From Thiofaba sp039822285 (lineage in GTDB: Bacteria; Pseudomonadota; Gammaproteobacteria; Halothiobacillales; Halothiobacillaceae): a stretch of 64,000 nucleotides of DNA. Position numbers and translations under genes: made by a program. Numbering within the stretch: position 1 is the stretch's first letter; every line of letters starts with the position of its first letter. Below, one piece after another: positions 16,584-25,572 of this stretch. The notes under the pieces are model-generated. The model worked only from the letters and a program-made list of their open reading frames with translations. It searched no databases and had not been told where the DNA came from. Location of the stretch: the NCBI RefSeq assembly GCF_039822285.1, contig NZ_JBAJEY010000007.1:49384-113383 (forward strand), given 5' to 3'.

Positions 16584-19500
16584 TTATCCAGTCACTTTTC
16601 GGGAAGGACGCTGCCACCACCAGTACATCAGCGGGATCACCACCAGGGTCAGCAGGGTGGAGGCGAAGGTGCCGAAGATCAGCGACACGGCCAGACCGCC
16701 AAACACCGGATCGGTGATCATGATCAAGGAGCCGAGGATGATCGCCAGCGCCGTCAGCAGGATCGGGCGGAAGCGCACCGCACCCGCCTCGATCACCGCC
16801 GCCTCCAGGCTGTAGCCCTGCCTGCGGTAGTCGAGGATGAAGTCGATCAGCAGCAGCGAGTTGCGCACCACGATCCCCGCCAGGGCGATGAGGCCGATCA
16901 TCGAGGTCGCGGTGAACGCCTGCCCGGTGAACCAGTGGCCCGGAAAGATCCCGACCATGGTCAGCGGGATGGCGCCCATGACGATGAACGGCAACATGAA
17001 CGACTTGTAGTACGCCACCAGCATCAGGTAGATCAGGATGATGGCGACGATGAAGGCCGAACCAAGGTCGCGGAACACGTCCAGGGTCAGGCGCATCTCG
17101 CCACCCCACAGCAGGGTGTACTCCATCACGTCCTTCGGCTGGGCCTGGACGAAGCCGAGGTTGCCGGTGGTGAACTTCACCCCGTTCGGCAGCTCCACCC
17201 CATCGAGCATCTTGTCCAGGCTCAGGACGGCATAGACCGGGCTCGAACGCAAAAGCTCACCGCCCACCATCACCATCGAATGCTGGTCACGGCCGTAGTA
17301 GGGCTTGGCCTGGGTGACACGCTCGACGGTGGCAATGGCCGACAGCGGCACCTGCACGCCCTGCGGGTTGCTGATACGCAGGGTCAGCAGGCTCGCCGGA
17401 TCGGTGCGCAGCTCGCGCGGCAGACGCAGGGTGATGTCCACCGGCTCGCGCGCACCCTCGACATGCAGGGTACCGATGGAAAGCCCACTGACGTAGTCGC
17501 GCAACAGCTTCGCCACCTGCCCCGGCGCGATGCCGGAGAGCATGGCCTTCTCGGCATCGACATGGATGTGGAGACTCTCGGCATGCGCGGTGACCGAATC
17601 GTCCACATTGATCATGCCGAAGATTTGCGCGAAGGCCGCATCGACATGGGGCGCCGCCTCGCGCAGCTTGTCGTAGTCCGGGCCATAGAGCTCGGCGAGG
17701 ATCTGCGCCTGCACCGGGGGCCCCGGCGGGGTTTCGTAGATCTTCAGCTTGGCCTGCGGAAAGGCAGCACGCACCTCATTGAGCGCCACGTCGAGCTGCT
17801 CGGCGATGGTGTGCGAGCTCTCGGAACGCTCGTGCTTGCCGACCAGGTTGACGCGGATCTGGGCGAGATTGCTGCCGCGCTTGATCATGTCCCCGCGCAC
17901 CAGGGCGGCAAAGTCGATCGGCGCAGTCATACCGGTGAAGGTGCTGTAGTCGGTCACATGCGGCTGCCGGGCCAGCACCTGGCCCACCGCGCGCGCCACC
18001 TGATCGGTGGCCGCCAGCGAGGTCCCCGCCGGCATGTCCACCTGCAGCAGCAGGGTGCTGGTGTTGTCGTTCGGCAGCATCTTCAGCTCGACGCCGAGCG
18101 GCGAGAGCGGGCCATTCATGCCTGCGGGGCGGATGAACTGCCAGGCGGGCATCAGCATGGCACCGAACAGCAGGGCGATGACCACCAGCATGGTGATCCA
18201 GCGCAGGGCACGCCGGTTCAGCAGCGGGGTGATCACGCCGACGTAGAGGCGATGCAGCACGTCCTTCTTATCATGCCCACGCTCTTCCAGGCTCGGCGTG
18301 GCCGCCAGCGCCTGCATGGTGGCGACCTTCTTGCCCAGCCAGAGGCGGGTGGCCCAGGGCACCACCATGTAGGCGATCACCAGGGACGCGATCATCGCCA
18401 CCGGGACATTGAACGGGATGGGACGCATGAACGGCCCCATCATGCCGGTCACGAAGGCCATGGGGATGAAGGCGAGGATGACCGCGATGGTGGCGATGTT
18501 GGTGGGGTTGCCGATCTCGTTGGTGGCACGGATGAGGGTCGCCGAGAAGTCGGTGATCTGGCCCGAGTGCATGTGGCGGTGGATGTTCTCGATCACCACG
18601 ATCGCTGCGTCCACCAACAGGCCCAGCGAGAGGATCAGGGCGAACAGGGTGATGCGGTTGATGGTCTGGCCAAACACCAGGCCGACCGCCAGCACCACGA
18701 ACAGGATCAGCGGCACGGTCAGGGTGACGATGCCCGCCTCGCGCCAGCCGAGGAACAGGATGAGGATCAGGATCACCGAGCCGACGGCGATGCCGAGGTG
18801 CTCGATCAGGGTGTTCACCGCCTCATCCGCCTTGGCGCCGTCGTTACGGGTGACCACCACGTCCACCCCGGCCGGCAGGGCCTGGCGCTTGAGCTCTTCG
18901 AGCTTGGCGAGCACGGCCTCGGCCACCACCACGGCATTGGTGCCGGCCTTCTTGGCAATCACCAGGGTCACGGCCGGCATCTCGCTGCCGGCGCGCCGGT
19001 CGCCCTCGGCCTGCGGGTGCGCCGGGCCGTAGGCCAGGCGGTGCACTTGCTCGACCTCCGCCGGGCCGTCCTCGATGCGTGCCACGTCCTTGAGATAGAT
19101 CGGCCGCCCCTGCTTGGAGACGCCAACCACGATGTCGCCCGCCTCCTCGGCCGTACGCAGGAAGCCCTCAAGACGCAGGGGGATGGCACGGTTGTCCATG
19201 TCCAGCTCGCCCAGGGGGGCGGAGACATTGGTCCCCTGCAGCATCATGCTGACCTGGTCGAGGGTCAGGCCACGCGCCTCCAGCCGCTGCGGGTCGAGCC
19301 ACACATTGACCGCCCGCGGCCGGCCGCCGACCACCTCGGTGAAGGATACGCCCGGCACATTGCGCAGATGCTCGATCAGGCGGGAGCCGATCTCGCGCAG
19401 CTGCATGTCGTCATACTGCGCGGAGCCCAGGGCGATGGTGAGGATGGGCACGTCATCCACGTTGATCGGCTTGACCAGCGGCTGCAGCGTGCCGGCCGGC

Positions 19501-19913
19501 ATGCGGTCCATGTTCTGCATCAGCTGGTTGTAGAGCTTGACCAGGCTGTCCTCCTGGTCCTCACCGACCTTGAACTGGACGGTCACAAGGCCCATGTCCT
19601 GGGTCGCATAGCCGTAAGTGTGGTCCACCCCCGACATGGCGTTCATGATCGCGCCCAAGGGGCGCACGATCAGCCGGCGCACCTCGTCGGGGCTGGCCCC
19701 CGGCTTGGCGACGATGATGTTGGCCGCCGGCACGACGATCTTCGGGTTGTATTCGCGCGGGGTCACCGCCAGCGCCAGCAGGCCGGTAAGAAAGAGCGCA
19801 ATGATGATCAGGAGGGTGATCTTGGAGTGCAAGAACATGCGGGCGAGCTTGCCCGCGATGTTCAGCGGCTCGGCCCCCTCAGCGGGCACCGCGGTAGGCA
19901 TGGTGTTGTGCAT
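16584..19913 (-). CDS. RND efflux permease of tripartite pump
   Basis: Inner-membrane proton-driven exporter of 1109 residues, somewhat longer than AcrB (1049). It has the AcrB-type layout: N-terminal helix (KITLLIIIALFLTGLLALAV), two periplasmic loop regions and two helical blocks. The helix-4 motif reads LSLGLLVDAAIVVIEN, so only one of the paired aspartates of AcrB is kept. DxA at this place is known from monovalent-metal exporters, but the rest does not clearly fit them. It is encoded downstream of its adaptor (11 bases) and a TolC channel, so a full pump is made from one transcript. Substrate is unknown. Confidence 0.9.
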   Translation of the reverse strand: MHNTMPTAVPAEGAEPLNIAGKLARMFLHSKITLLIIIALFLTGLLALAVTPREYNPKIVVPAANIIVAKPGASPDEVRRLIVRPLGAIMNAMSGVDHTYGYATQDMGLVTVQFKVGEDQEDSLVKLYNQLMQNMDRMPAGTLQPLVKPINVDDVPILTIALGSAQYDDMQLREIGSRLIEHLRNVPGVSFTEVVGGRPRAVNVWLDPQRLEARGLTLDQVSMMLQGTNVSAPLGELDMDNRAIPLRLEGFLRTAEEAGDIVVGVSKQGRPIYLKDVARIEDGPAEVEQVHRLAYGPAHPQAEGDRRAGSEMPAVTLVIAKKAGTNAVVVAEAVLAKLEELKRQALPAGVDVVVTRNDGAKADEAVNTLIEHLGIAVGSVILILILFLGWREAGIVTLTVPLILFVVLAVGLVFGQTINRITLFALILSLGLLVDAAIVVIENIHRHMHSGQITDFSATLIRATNEIGNPTNIATIAVILAFIPMAFVTGMMGPFMRPIPFNVPVAMIASLVIAYMVVPWATRLWLGKKVATMQALAATPSLEERGHDKKDVLHRLYVGVITPLLNRRALRWITMLVVIALLFGAMLMPAWQFIRPAGMNGPLSPLGVELKMLPNDNTSTLLLQVDMPAGTSLAATDQVARAVGQVLARQPHVTDYSTFTGMTAPIDFAALVRGDMIKRGSNLAQIRVNLVGKHERSESSHTIAEQLDVALNEVRAAFPQAKLKIYETPPGPPVQAQILAELYGPDYDKLREAAPHVDAAFAQIFGMINVDDSVTAHAESLHIHVDAEKAMLSGIAPGQVAKLLRDYVSGLSIGTLHVEGAREPVDITLRLPRELRTDPASLLTLRISNPQGVQVPLSAIATVERVTQAKPYYGRDQHSMVMVGGELLRSSPVYAVLSLDKMLDGVELPNGVKFTTGNLGFVQAQPKDVMEYTLLWGGEMRLTLDVFRDLGSAFIVAIILIYLMLVAYYKSFMLPFIVMGAIPLTMVGIFPGHWFTGQAFTATSMIGLIALAGIVVRNSLLLIDFILDYRRQGYSLEAAVIEAGAVRFRPILLTALAIILGSLIMITDPVFGGLAVSLIFGTFASTLLTLVVIPLMYWWWQRPSRKVTG

Positions 19914-19924
19914 GGCTTACCCCG

Positions 19925-21013
19925 TCAGTCCTTGGCCTTACCTGCGATGACCCGGTCGCCGTTCTGGAGCTGCTTCACCCCATCGGTGACCACCCGCTCG
20001 CCAGCCATCAGCCCGGCCACGATCTCGACCAGACCATCCACGCGGCTGCCGGTGCGCACCATGCGGAACTGGGCGAGGCCCTGGGCATCCACCACGAACA
20101 CCCCGCGGATCCCGGCCCGGTCAACCACCGCCTCGGCGGGCACGGCCAGGGCCTGGCGGCTGCCAGTGGCAAACAGCACGCGGGCGAAACTGCCGCTCTT
20201 GAGCCCCTCGGCAGTGATGTCCAGCTTGACCGGGTAGGTACGCGCCACGGGATCAGCCGCAGGGCTCAAACGGGCCACGCTGGCGCGCAGCGGTTGGGGG
20301 TAGCCCTCCACCTCGACCTGCACCGCATCGCCCAGCTTGAGCTGACGGAAGATCGCCTCCGGCACTGCGGTCTGCACCTGCAGGCGAGAGGCGTCCTCCA
20401 ACGCGACCACCGGGTGGCCGGGCGCGGCCATGTCGCCCTCGTTGGCGAACTTGGCAGTGACCACGCCATTGATCGGCGAGGTGACGCGGGTGTACTCGAA
20501 CTGGCCGCGCGCCTGGGCAAGACCGGCGCGGGCCTGGGCTACGCGACTCTGCGCCACATCGTAGTTGAGCTTCATCTTCTCGAACTGCTGGCGGTTGATC
20601 ACCTCATCCTTGTACAGCTTCTCGAAGCGCTCGTAGTCGGCCTTTGCATCCTTCAGCGCCGCCTCGGCCTGCAGCAGACCCTGCTGGGCCTGGGCCACCG
20701 CGCCCTGCACGTCGACCGGGTCGATCTCGAACAAAAGCTCACCCTGCCGAACGAGCTGCCCCTCGACGACCTTGAGCGCACGGATGTAGCCCATCACCCG
20801 CGAGGACAGCTGCACCGCCTCGAGGGGCACCACGGTACCGGCCGTGGGGGCCAGGATCGGCATATCGACCAGGCGGGCGGTCTCAATCGAGGCGGGAATA
20901 TCGCGCACCACCTGGGTCGGTGCAGCGGCCTTTTCGTCGGACGAGCAGCCCCCCATCAGCAGGGCCAGCGGCAGGACGAGAGATGTGAGAGCAAGAGTCG
21001 ATGACATGCGCAT
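19925..21013 (-). CDS. RND efflux periplasmic adaptor lipoprotein
   Basis: Membrane fusion protein of 362 residues that couples the downstream permease to the upstream TolC channel. The N-terminus is a lipoprotein signal (LALLMGGC, Cys23). Residues about 60-200 form paired lipoyl halves around an alanine-rich coiled hairpin, and GVVTAKFANEGDMAAPG marks the second half. Beta-barrel and membrane-proximal domains follow. AAGGA lies seven bases before the ATG. It sits between the TolC gene (10-base gap) and the permease gene. Confidence 0.92.
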   Translation of the reverse strand: MRMSSTLALTSLVLPLALLMGGCSSDEKAAAPTQVVRDIPASIETARLVDMPILAPTAGTVVPLEAVQLSSRVMGYIRALKVVEGQLVRQGELLFEIDPVDVQGAVAQAQQGLLQAEAALKDAKADYERFEKLYKDEVINRQQFEKMKLNYDVAQSRVAQARAGLAQARGQFEYTRVTSPINGVVTAKFANEGDMAAPGHPVVALEDASRLQVQTAVPEAIFRQLKLGDAVQVEVEGYPQPLRASVARLSPAADPVARTYPVKLDITAEGLKSGSFARVLFATGSRQALAVPAEAVVDRAGIRGVFVVDAQGLAQFRMVRTGSRVDGLVEIVAGLMAGERVVTDGVKQLQNGDRVIAGKAKD

Positions 21014-21023
21014 GGGACAGTCC

Positions 21024-22412
21024 TTAGAGTTGTTCGACCGAGAGCAGGCCCACCGCGCGCTTGAGTTCGGCGCGCTGGACCACCTGCTCGTAACGGGCGG
21101 CGACCAAGTCGGCCTGGGCCTTGTCGAGCTGGGTCTGCGCGGCCAGCAACTCGACCATGGTCGCGAGCCCGTTCTCGTAACGTTTCTTCACCAGACGCTG
21201 GGCTTCATCGGCCTGTTCGGCCGCGAGCTCGCGGGCGACCACCGCCTCGTCGGCCTCGCGCGACTTGCGCAGCGCCTCGCGCACCTGGAACTGGATGCCC
21301 TCCTCCGCCTGGCGCAGTTTGGCCGCGGTCTCGATGCGCGCGGCCTGGGCACGGTCAACGGCCGCGCTGGTGCCGCCGGCATCGAAAGCATTCCAGGACA
21401 GCACGCCAGCCACGGTGTAGGAGGATGACTCGAAGCCGAGGGCTTGGTCGTTCCAGTCCTGGCGCAGCATGACGTTGAACTGCGGCAGCAGGCCGGCACG
21501 GGCGACGTCGACGTTGGCGGTCACGCCCTCGAGCTGATGGCGCATGGCCTGCAGGGCGGGATGACCGTCCTTCGCCTTTTGCTGCAGCTCGGGCAGCCCC
21601 CCCTGCAGCGGCAGCGGCGCGAGCTCCGGACCGACATCAAGCGGGGCTTCCAGCGGCATGCCGAGCAGCAGGTGCAGCTGGTCGAGGGCAGCAGCCTCCG
21701 CGTTACGTGCGCGGGCAAGCTGCAGCTTCACATCATCCAGATGAACCTTGGCGGTCAGGACGTCGCTCTTGACCGCCATGCCCTGCTGCAGCAGGCGCTC
21801 AGTGATGCGCACGTACTCCTCGGAGGCCGCCTGCGCCTGCTCGCCCACCTTCACATAGGCACGTGCCGTATGCACCCCCTGGTAGGCCATCAAGACATTC
21901 TTGATCAACATTTGCCGGGCATGGGCATCGCCCGCCTGGGCCGCGCGGGTGTAGGCGCGTGCCTGGCGCACGTAGCTTTCGACCATGCCGCCGTTGTAGA
22001 CCGGCACCAGCACCTCGATGCGGGTGTTGATATTGCCGGTACCGCCGGGGTGATTGAGATCGCGCGGGGCGATCTTGAGGACGTTCGGATCGGCCGGATT
22101 GAATTCACCGGCACCAAAGTCGCCAAAGGTGGCTTGGCGCTGACTGAGCTTGAGGCCGAAAGCGTTGAGGGCGTCGTTGGTGTAGGTCCCCGTCATCGAC
22201 AGGTTCACCTTCGGCATGTGGTTGGCCTCGGCCTGGCGCACGGCGGCCTGAGCCTGGTTGATCTGCGCCTGGCTGACCTCGATGTCCGGATTCTGGCTCA
22301 GCGCGCGCTCGACACACTGCTGGAAGCTCAGCGTTTCGGCCTGAGCGGCTTGCCCCAGCATGGCGAACATCACGCCGAGAACCAGGGGCCGGAGGGCTTG
22401 TTTCTCAATCAT
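21024..22412 (-). CDS. TolC-family outer membrane efflux channel
   Basis: Outer-membrane channel of 462 residues with a cleavable signal peptide (MIEKQALRPLVLGVMFAMLG...AQA). Two tandem repeats of the OEP/TolC fold follow, rich in long amphipathic helices (for example ERALSQNPDIEVSQAQINQA). I chose the ATG at 22412, because AGAAGGAC stands eight bases ahead; the frame extends six codons further without a better signal. It is the first gene of the channel-adaptor-permease(-LysR) operon, with a candidate promoter and operator just upstream. Confidence 0.9.
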   Translation of the reverse strand: MIEKQALRPLVLGVMFAMLGQAAQAETLSFQQCVERALSQNPDIEVSQAQINQAQAAVRQAEANHMPKVNLSMTGTYTNDALNAFGLKLSQRQATFGDFGAGEFNPADPNVLKIAPRDLNHPGGTGNINTRIEVLVPVYNGGMVESYVRQARAYTRAAQAGDAHARQMLIKNVLMAYQGVHTARAYVKVGEQAQAASEEYVRITERLLQQGMAVKSDVLTAKVHLDDVKLQLARARNAEAAALDQLHLLLGMPLEAPLDVGPELAPLPLQGGLPELQQKAKDGHPALQAMRHQLEGVTANVDVARAGLLPQFNVMLRQDWNDQALGFESSSYTVAGVLSWNAFDAGGTSAAVDRAQAARIETAAKLRQAEEGIQFQVREALRKSREADEAVVARELAAEQADEAQRLVKKRYENGLATMVELLAAQTQLDKAQADLVAARYEQVVQRAELKRAVGLLSVEQL

Positions 22413-22450
22413 GTCGGGTCCTTCTCGCACCGCCTGCGCGGCTCCGGTAA

Positions 22451-22493
22451 ATTAGTGACGGCTAATATACTTAAAATCTATGGAGACAGGCAA
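22451..22493 (-). promoter_or_regulatory. Candidate promoter with overlapping palindromic operator
   Basis: Read on the minus strand: -35 TTGCCT (22493-22488), an 18-base spacer and -10 TATATT (22469-22464). The palindrome ATTAG-N6-CTAAT (22451-22466) overlaps the -10, which is a typical place for a repressor site. The stretch is AT-rich against a GC-rich background. A LysR or TetR-type protein could bind; the LysR gene at the end of the operon is one candidate. Confidence 0.5.
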
Positions 22494-22516
22494 CAATATT
22501 ATGCCCCGCCGGTGTG

Positions 22517-22556
22517 TCCTCCATGTTTAAAGCACATGGAAGCCCACTGTGGAGGA
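22517..22556 (-). repeat. Nested alternative hairpins between rlpA and tolC-like gene
   Basis: TCCTCCA (22517-22523) pairs with TGGAGGA (22550-22556). TCCATG (22520-22525) pairs with CATGGA (22535-22540). The two stems share bases and so exclude each other. The element lies just after rlpA and upstream of the efflux promoter, so it could be an rlpA terminator without a U-tract. Confidence 0.3.
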
Positions 22557-22628
22557 ACACATGCCGCAGCCGGGCAGATCCTGCGAAGACAGGAGGGCGG
22601 ACCGGGACCGATCCACGAAGAGGGCACC

Positions 22629-23408
22629 TCAATCGAGCACGATGTGCCGGCTGCTCACCCCCAGCGCATCCAGCTGACGCGCGAGTTCGTCGGCTTGCTC
22701 CACCGAACCCAGCGGACCGATCCGCACGCGGTGCAGACCGTCGGGGCGGCGGGCCACGTCGACCTGGTCGATGCGGGCGGAGGCGAGACGGAGGCGCAGG
22801 CGCTCGGCGTTGGTCGCATCGGAGAACGCCCCGACCTGGAGGAACACGTTACGTCCCCACTCCGGCACTGGCGTAGCCAGCTGGACGGGGGCGCTTTCTT
22901 GCGGCGGCGGCGCCTGATCCACGTCCAAGTGGCGCACCTCGACCAGGGCCGTGCCGGTACCGACCACCCCGAGCTTCTGGGCCGCAGCGAAGGAGAGGTC
23001 GATGATGCGGTTGTCGTGGAAGGGGCCTCGATCGTTCACCCGCACCACGGCGCGCTTGCCGTTCTGGAGGTTCGTCACCTCGACGTAGCAGGGAATGCGC
23101 AGGGTCTTGTGTGCGGCGGTCATGGCGTACATGTCGTACTCCTCCCCCGCCGAGGCACGCTTGCCGTGGAAACCGGGGCCGTACCACGAGGCGATGCCGG
23201 TCTCGCGGTAGCCGCGATTATCCTTCATCACCTCGTAGCGCTGGCCAAGCACCTCGTAGGAGGCCGGATTGCCGTACTTGCTGTAGGCCTCCGCGCGCGG
23301 CACCGCATCGCGGGTCGTCGGTGTGGAGGAGCAGCCCGACAGGCCAAGCATGCCCCCCAGGAGCGCCAGCGCCAGGGAACGCACCGCCACCCTGCTCCCC
23401 GCGTTCAT
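22629..23408 (-). CDS. rlpA: RlpA septal-ring lytic transglycosylase with SPOR domain
   Basis: Lipoprotein of 259 residues (LSGC lipobox, Cys26) placed in the outer membrane. The double-psi beta-barrel RlpA domain (about 65-155; GIASWYGPGFHGKRASAGE, VRVNDRGPFHDNRIIDLS) cleaves glycan strands lacking stem peptides in Pseudomonas RlpA. A C-terminal SPOR domain (about 185-258; NVFLQVGAFSDATNAERL) binds denuded septal peptidoglycan. The start overlaps the mltB stop by four bases. It ends the mrdA-rodA-mltB-rlpA operon, a common arrangement tying elongation and septal remodelling together. Confidence 0.95.
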   Translation of the reverse strand: MNAGSRVAVRSLALALLGGMLGLSGCSSTPTTRDAVPRAEAYSKYGNPASYEVLGQRYEVMKDNRGYRETGIASWYGPGFHGKRASAGEEYDMYAMTAAHKTLRIPCYVEVTNLQNGKRAVVRVNDRGPFHDNRIIDLSFAAAQKLGVVGTGTALVEVRHLDVDQAPPPQESAPVQLATPVPEWGRNVFLQVGAFSDATNAERLRLRLASARIDQVDVARRPDGLHRVRIGPLGSVEQADELARQLDALGVSSRHIVLD

Positions 23409-24424
23409 GACGCCCGAGCCTCGGCGCCCTTCATGCGCTCACGGATCGCCTGCCCCAACTGCCAGACGGCCATGGCGTAGTGCGCGCTGTGGTTGTAACG
23501 GGTGATGACGTAGAAGTTGGGCAGACCGACCCAGAAGGTCTCACCCGCCTCCTCCCGGAAGGGGATCAGCATGGCGGGTGTGGCATCGTCGCCCGGCGGC
23601 AGCGACACGCCGGCCTTGCGCAACTCGCCCAGGCTGGTCTTGGCGGCAAGATCGCGTCCACGGTTCATCACCCCCTCCAGGCGCGCCGGCTCGGCCAGTT
23701 CGACCGGCCAGGCCACCTCGCCACCCGGCTGCCAGCCGTGGCGCACGAAGTAGTTGGCGACGCTCGCCAGCACATCATCGGCACTCGACCAGAGGTCGCG
23801 GCGACCATCGCCATCGCCGTCGACCGCGAAGTTGCGGTAACTCGAGGGCATGAACTGCGGCATTCCCATCGCGCCGGCATAGGAGCCTTTCACCTCGGTG
23901 AGCGACACCTTTTCATCCCGGGCCAGGAGGAAGAACTGTTCCAGCTCCTTGCGGAAGAAGGGGGCGCGCGGCGGATAGTCGAAGGCCAGGGTGGCGAGCG
24001 CATCGAGCACGGCATAGCGGCCCACATTGCGCCCGTAGCCGGTCTCCACGCCGACGATGGCGACCAGGATCTCGGCCGGCACGCCATACTGCCGCTCAAG
24101 CTGCGCGAGCCTGTCGGCATGCTCACGCCAGAACTCAGTCCCGTCCGCAATGCGTTTCTCGGTGAGAAAGATCGGCCGGTACTGGTACCACGGCTTGGCC
24201 TCGGCCGGCCGGCTCATGGCCTCGATGATGGAAGGTTGTGGGCGCACCAAGGCCAGGGCCGCGCGCACCCCCGCCTCGTCCAGGCCGTTGCGCTCGCTGA
24301 TCTCACGCGCAAAGGCCTGCACGTCGTCACGCCCGGCGAACCCCTGGGACGCCAGCGTGGCGCAGCTCGCCAGCAAGCTCGTCATGACGGCGGGGATCAG
24401 CACGGTCGGAAGCAGTCGATGCAT
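23405..24424 (-). CDS. mltB: Membrane-bound lytic murein transglycosylase B
   Basis: Lipoprotein of 339 residues (LLASC lipobox, Cys21) that cuts the MurNAc-GlcNAc bond of peptidoglycan, leaving 1,6-anhydro ends. The catalytic glutamate is Glu117 in VGVETGYGRN. The family segments GSYAGAMGMPQFMPSSYRNFAVDGDGDG (split over about 195-222) and WSSADDVLASVANYF are intact. It lies between rodA (2-base gap) and rlpA (4-base overlap), in the rod-shape operon. Confidence 0.95.
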   Translation of the reverse strand: MHRLLPTVLIPAVMTSLLASCATLASQGFAGRDDVQAFAREISERNGLDEAGVRAALALVRPQPSIIEAMSRPAEAKPWYQYRPIFLTEKRIADGTEFWREHADRLAQLERQYGVPAEILVAIVGVETGYGRNVGRYAVLDALATLAFDYPPRAPFFRKELEQFFLLARDEKVSLTEVKGSYAGAMGMPQFMPSSYRNFAVDGDGDGRRDLWSSADDVLASVANYFVRHGWQPGGEVAWPVELAEPARLEGVMNRGRDLAAKTSLGELRKAGVSLPPGDDATPAMLIPFREEAGETFWVGLPNFYVITRYNHSAHYAMAVWQLGQAIRERMKGAEARAS

Positions 24425-24426
24425 GG

Positions 24427-25572
24427 TCAGCGCCTGGCGAGGAAGGGTCGATGACTGTGGATGGACATGAGCATACCGAAACCCGCCATGAGGGTCACCA
24501 TGGCCGTCCCTCCGTAGCTGACCAACGGCAGCGGCACGCCAACGACGGGCAGGAGGCCGGTCACCATGCCGGTATTGACGAATACGTAGACGAAGAAACT
24601 GAGGCTCAGGCTGCCTGCGAGCAAGCGCCCGTAGATGCTCGGGGCGTTGACGGCGATGACCAGGCCACGCAGGACGATGAACAGGTACAGCGAGAGCAGC
24701 AGCAAGACGCCGATCAGACCGAACTCCTCGGCGAACACCGCGAAGATGAAGTCGGTGTGCCCCTCAGGCAGGAAGCTCAGGTTGGCCTGGGTGCTGTTCA
24801 GCCAGCCCTTGCCGAACACGCCGCCGGAGCCAATGGCGATCTTCGACTGGATGATGTGGTAGCCGGTGCCGAGCGGATCGGCGTCCGGGTCCAGCAGGGT
24901 CAGCACCCGCTGGCGCTGGTAGTCGTGCATGACGAAGTTCCACATCACCGGGATGATCGCGGCGAGGGCCACCAGCCCGCCGGCGATATAGCGCCAGGAC
25001 AGGCCCGCGAGCAGCAGCACGAAGATGCCCGCCGCCCCCACCAGCAGGGCGGTGCCGAGATCGGGCTGGAGCACGATCAGCCCCATCGGCACCAGCACCA
25101 GCACCAGGGTCACCAGCACATCGAGAGGACGCGGCGGCAGCGGCCGGTGCGCCAGGTACCAGGCCGCCATCATCGGCACCGCGAGCTTCATGATCTCGGA
25201 CGGCTGGAAACGGATAAAACCGAGGTCCAGCCAGCGCTGAGCCCCCTTGCCAATGTGGCCGAACAGTTCGACCGCGAACAGCAGGACGAGCCCCACCCCG
25301 AACAACCAAGGCGACCAGAACTGGTAGATGCGCGGCGGGATGCGCGCCATGATCAGCATCAACGCAAGGCCGAGGCCGATGCGCATACCCAGGCTGGTGA
25401 GCTGCTGCAGGCTTTGATGCGAGGCGCTGTACACCGTCACCACACTGACCCCGAGCAAAAGGAGCAGGGCGAACAGCAACCAGGGGTCCAGGTGCAGCCA
25501 GCGGAACAGTACCCCCTCCTCCTCGCGGTAGGGCTGCTGCGCGCGGTTCCAGCCTTCACGCAGTATCGACAT
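24427..25572 (-). CDS. rodA: Rod shape-determining SEDS glycosyltransferase RodA
   Basis: Integral membrane peptidoglycan polymerase of the elongasome that works with PBP2. It has 381 residues and about ten membrane helices. Typical SEDS segments are IGKGAQRWLDLGFIRFQPSEIMKL and LQPDLGTALL, with the catalytic aspartate region, and the C-terminal GVPLPLVSYGGTAMV. Its ATG shares one base with the mrdA stop (TGATG), so translation is coupled. Confidence 0.97.
   Translation of the reverse strand: MSILREGWNRAQQPYREEEGVLFRWLHLDPWLLFALLLLLGVSVVTVYSASHQSLQQLTSLGMRIGLGLALMLIMARIPPRIYQFWSPWLFGVGLVLLFAVELFGHIGKGAQRWLDLGFIRFQPSEIMKLAVPMMAAWYLAHRPLPPRPLDVLVTLVLVLVPMGLIVLQPDLGTALLVGAAGIFVLLLAGLSWRYIAGGLVALAAIIPVMWNFVMHDYQRQRVLTLLDPDADPLGTGYHIIQSKIAIGSGGVFGKGWLNSTQANLSFLPEGHTDFIFAVFAEEFGLIGVLLLLSLYLFIVLRGLVIAVNAPSIYGRLLAGSLSLSFFVYVFVNTGMVTGLLPVVGVPLPLVSYGGTAMVTLMAGFGMLMSIHSHRPFLARR

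Noticed and set aside
16530..20237. A 1235-codon open frame antisense to the RND permease
   Set aside because: Low-complexity His/Gln/Gly/Asp-rich translation with no motif. The minus strand clearly encodes the permease and adaptor.
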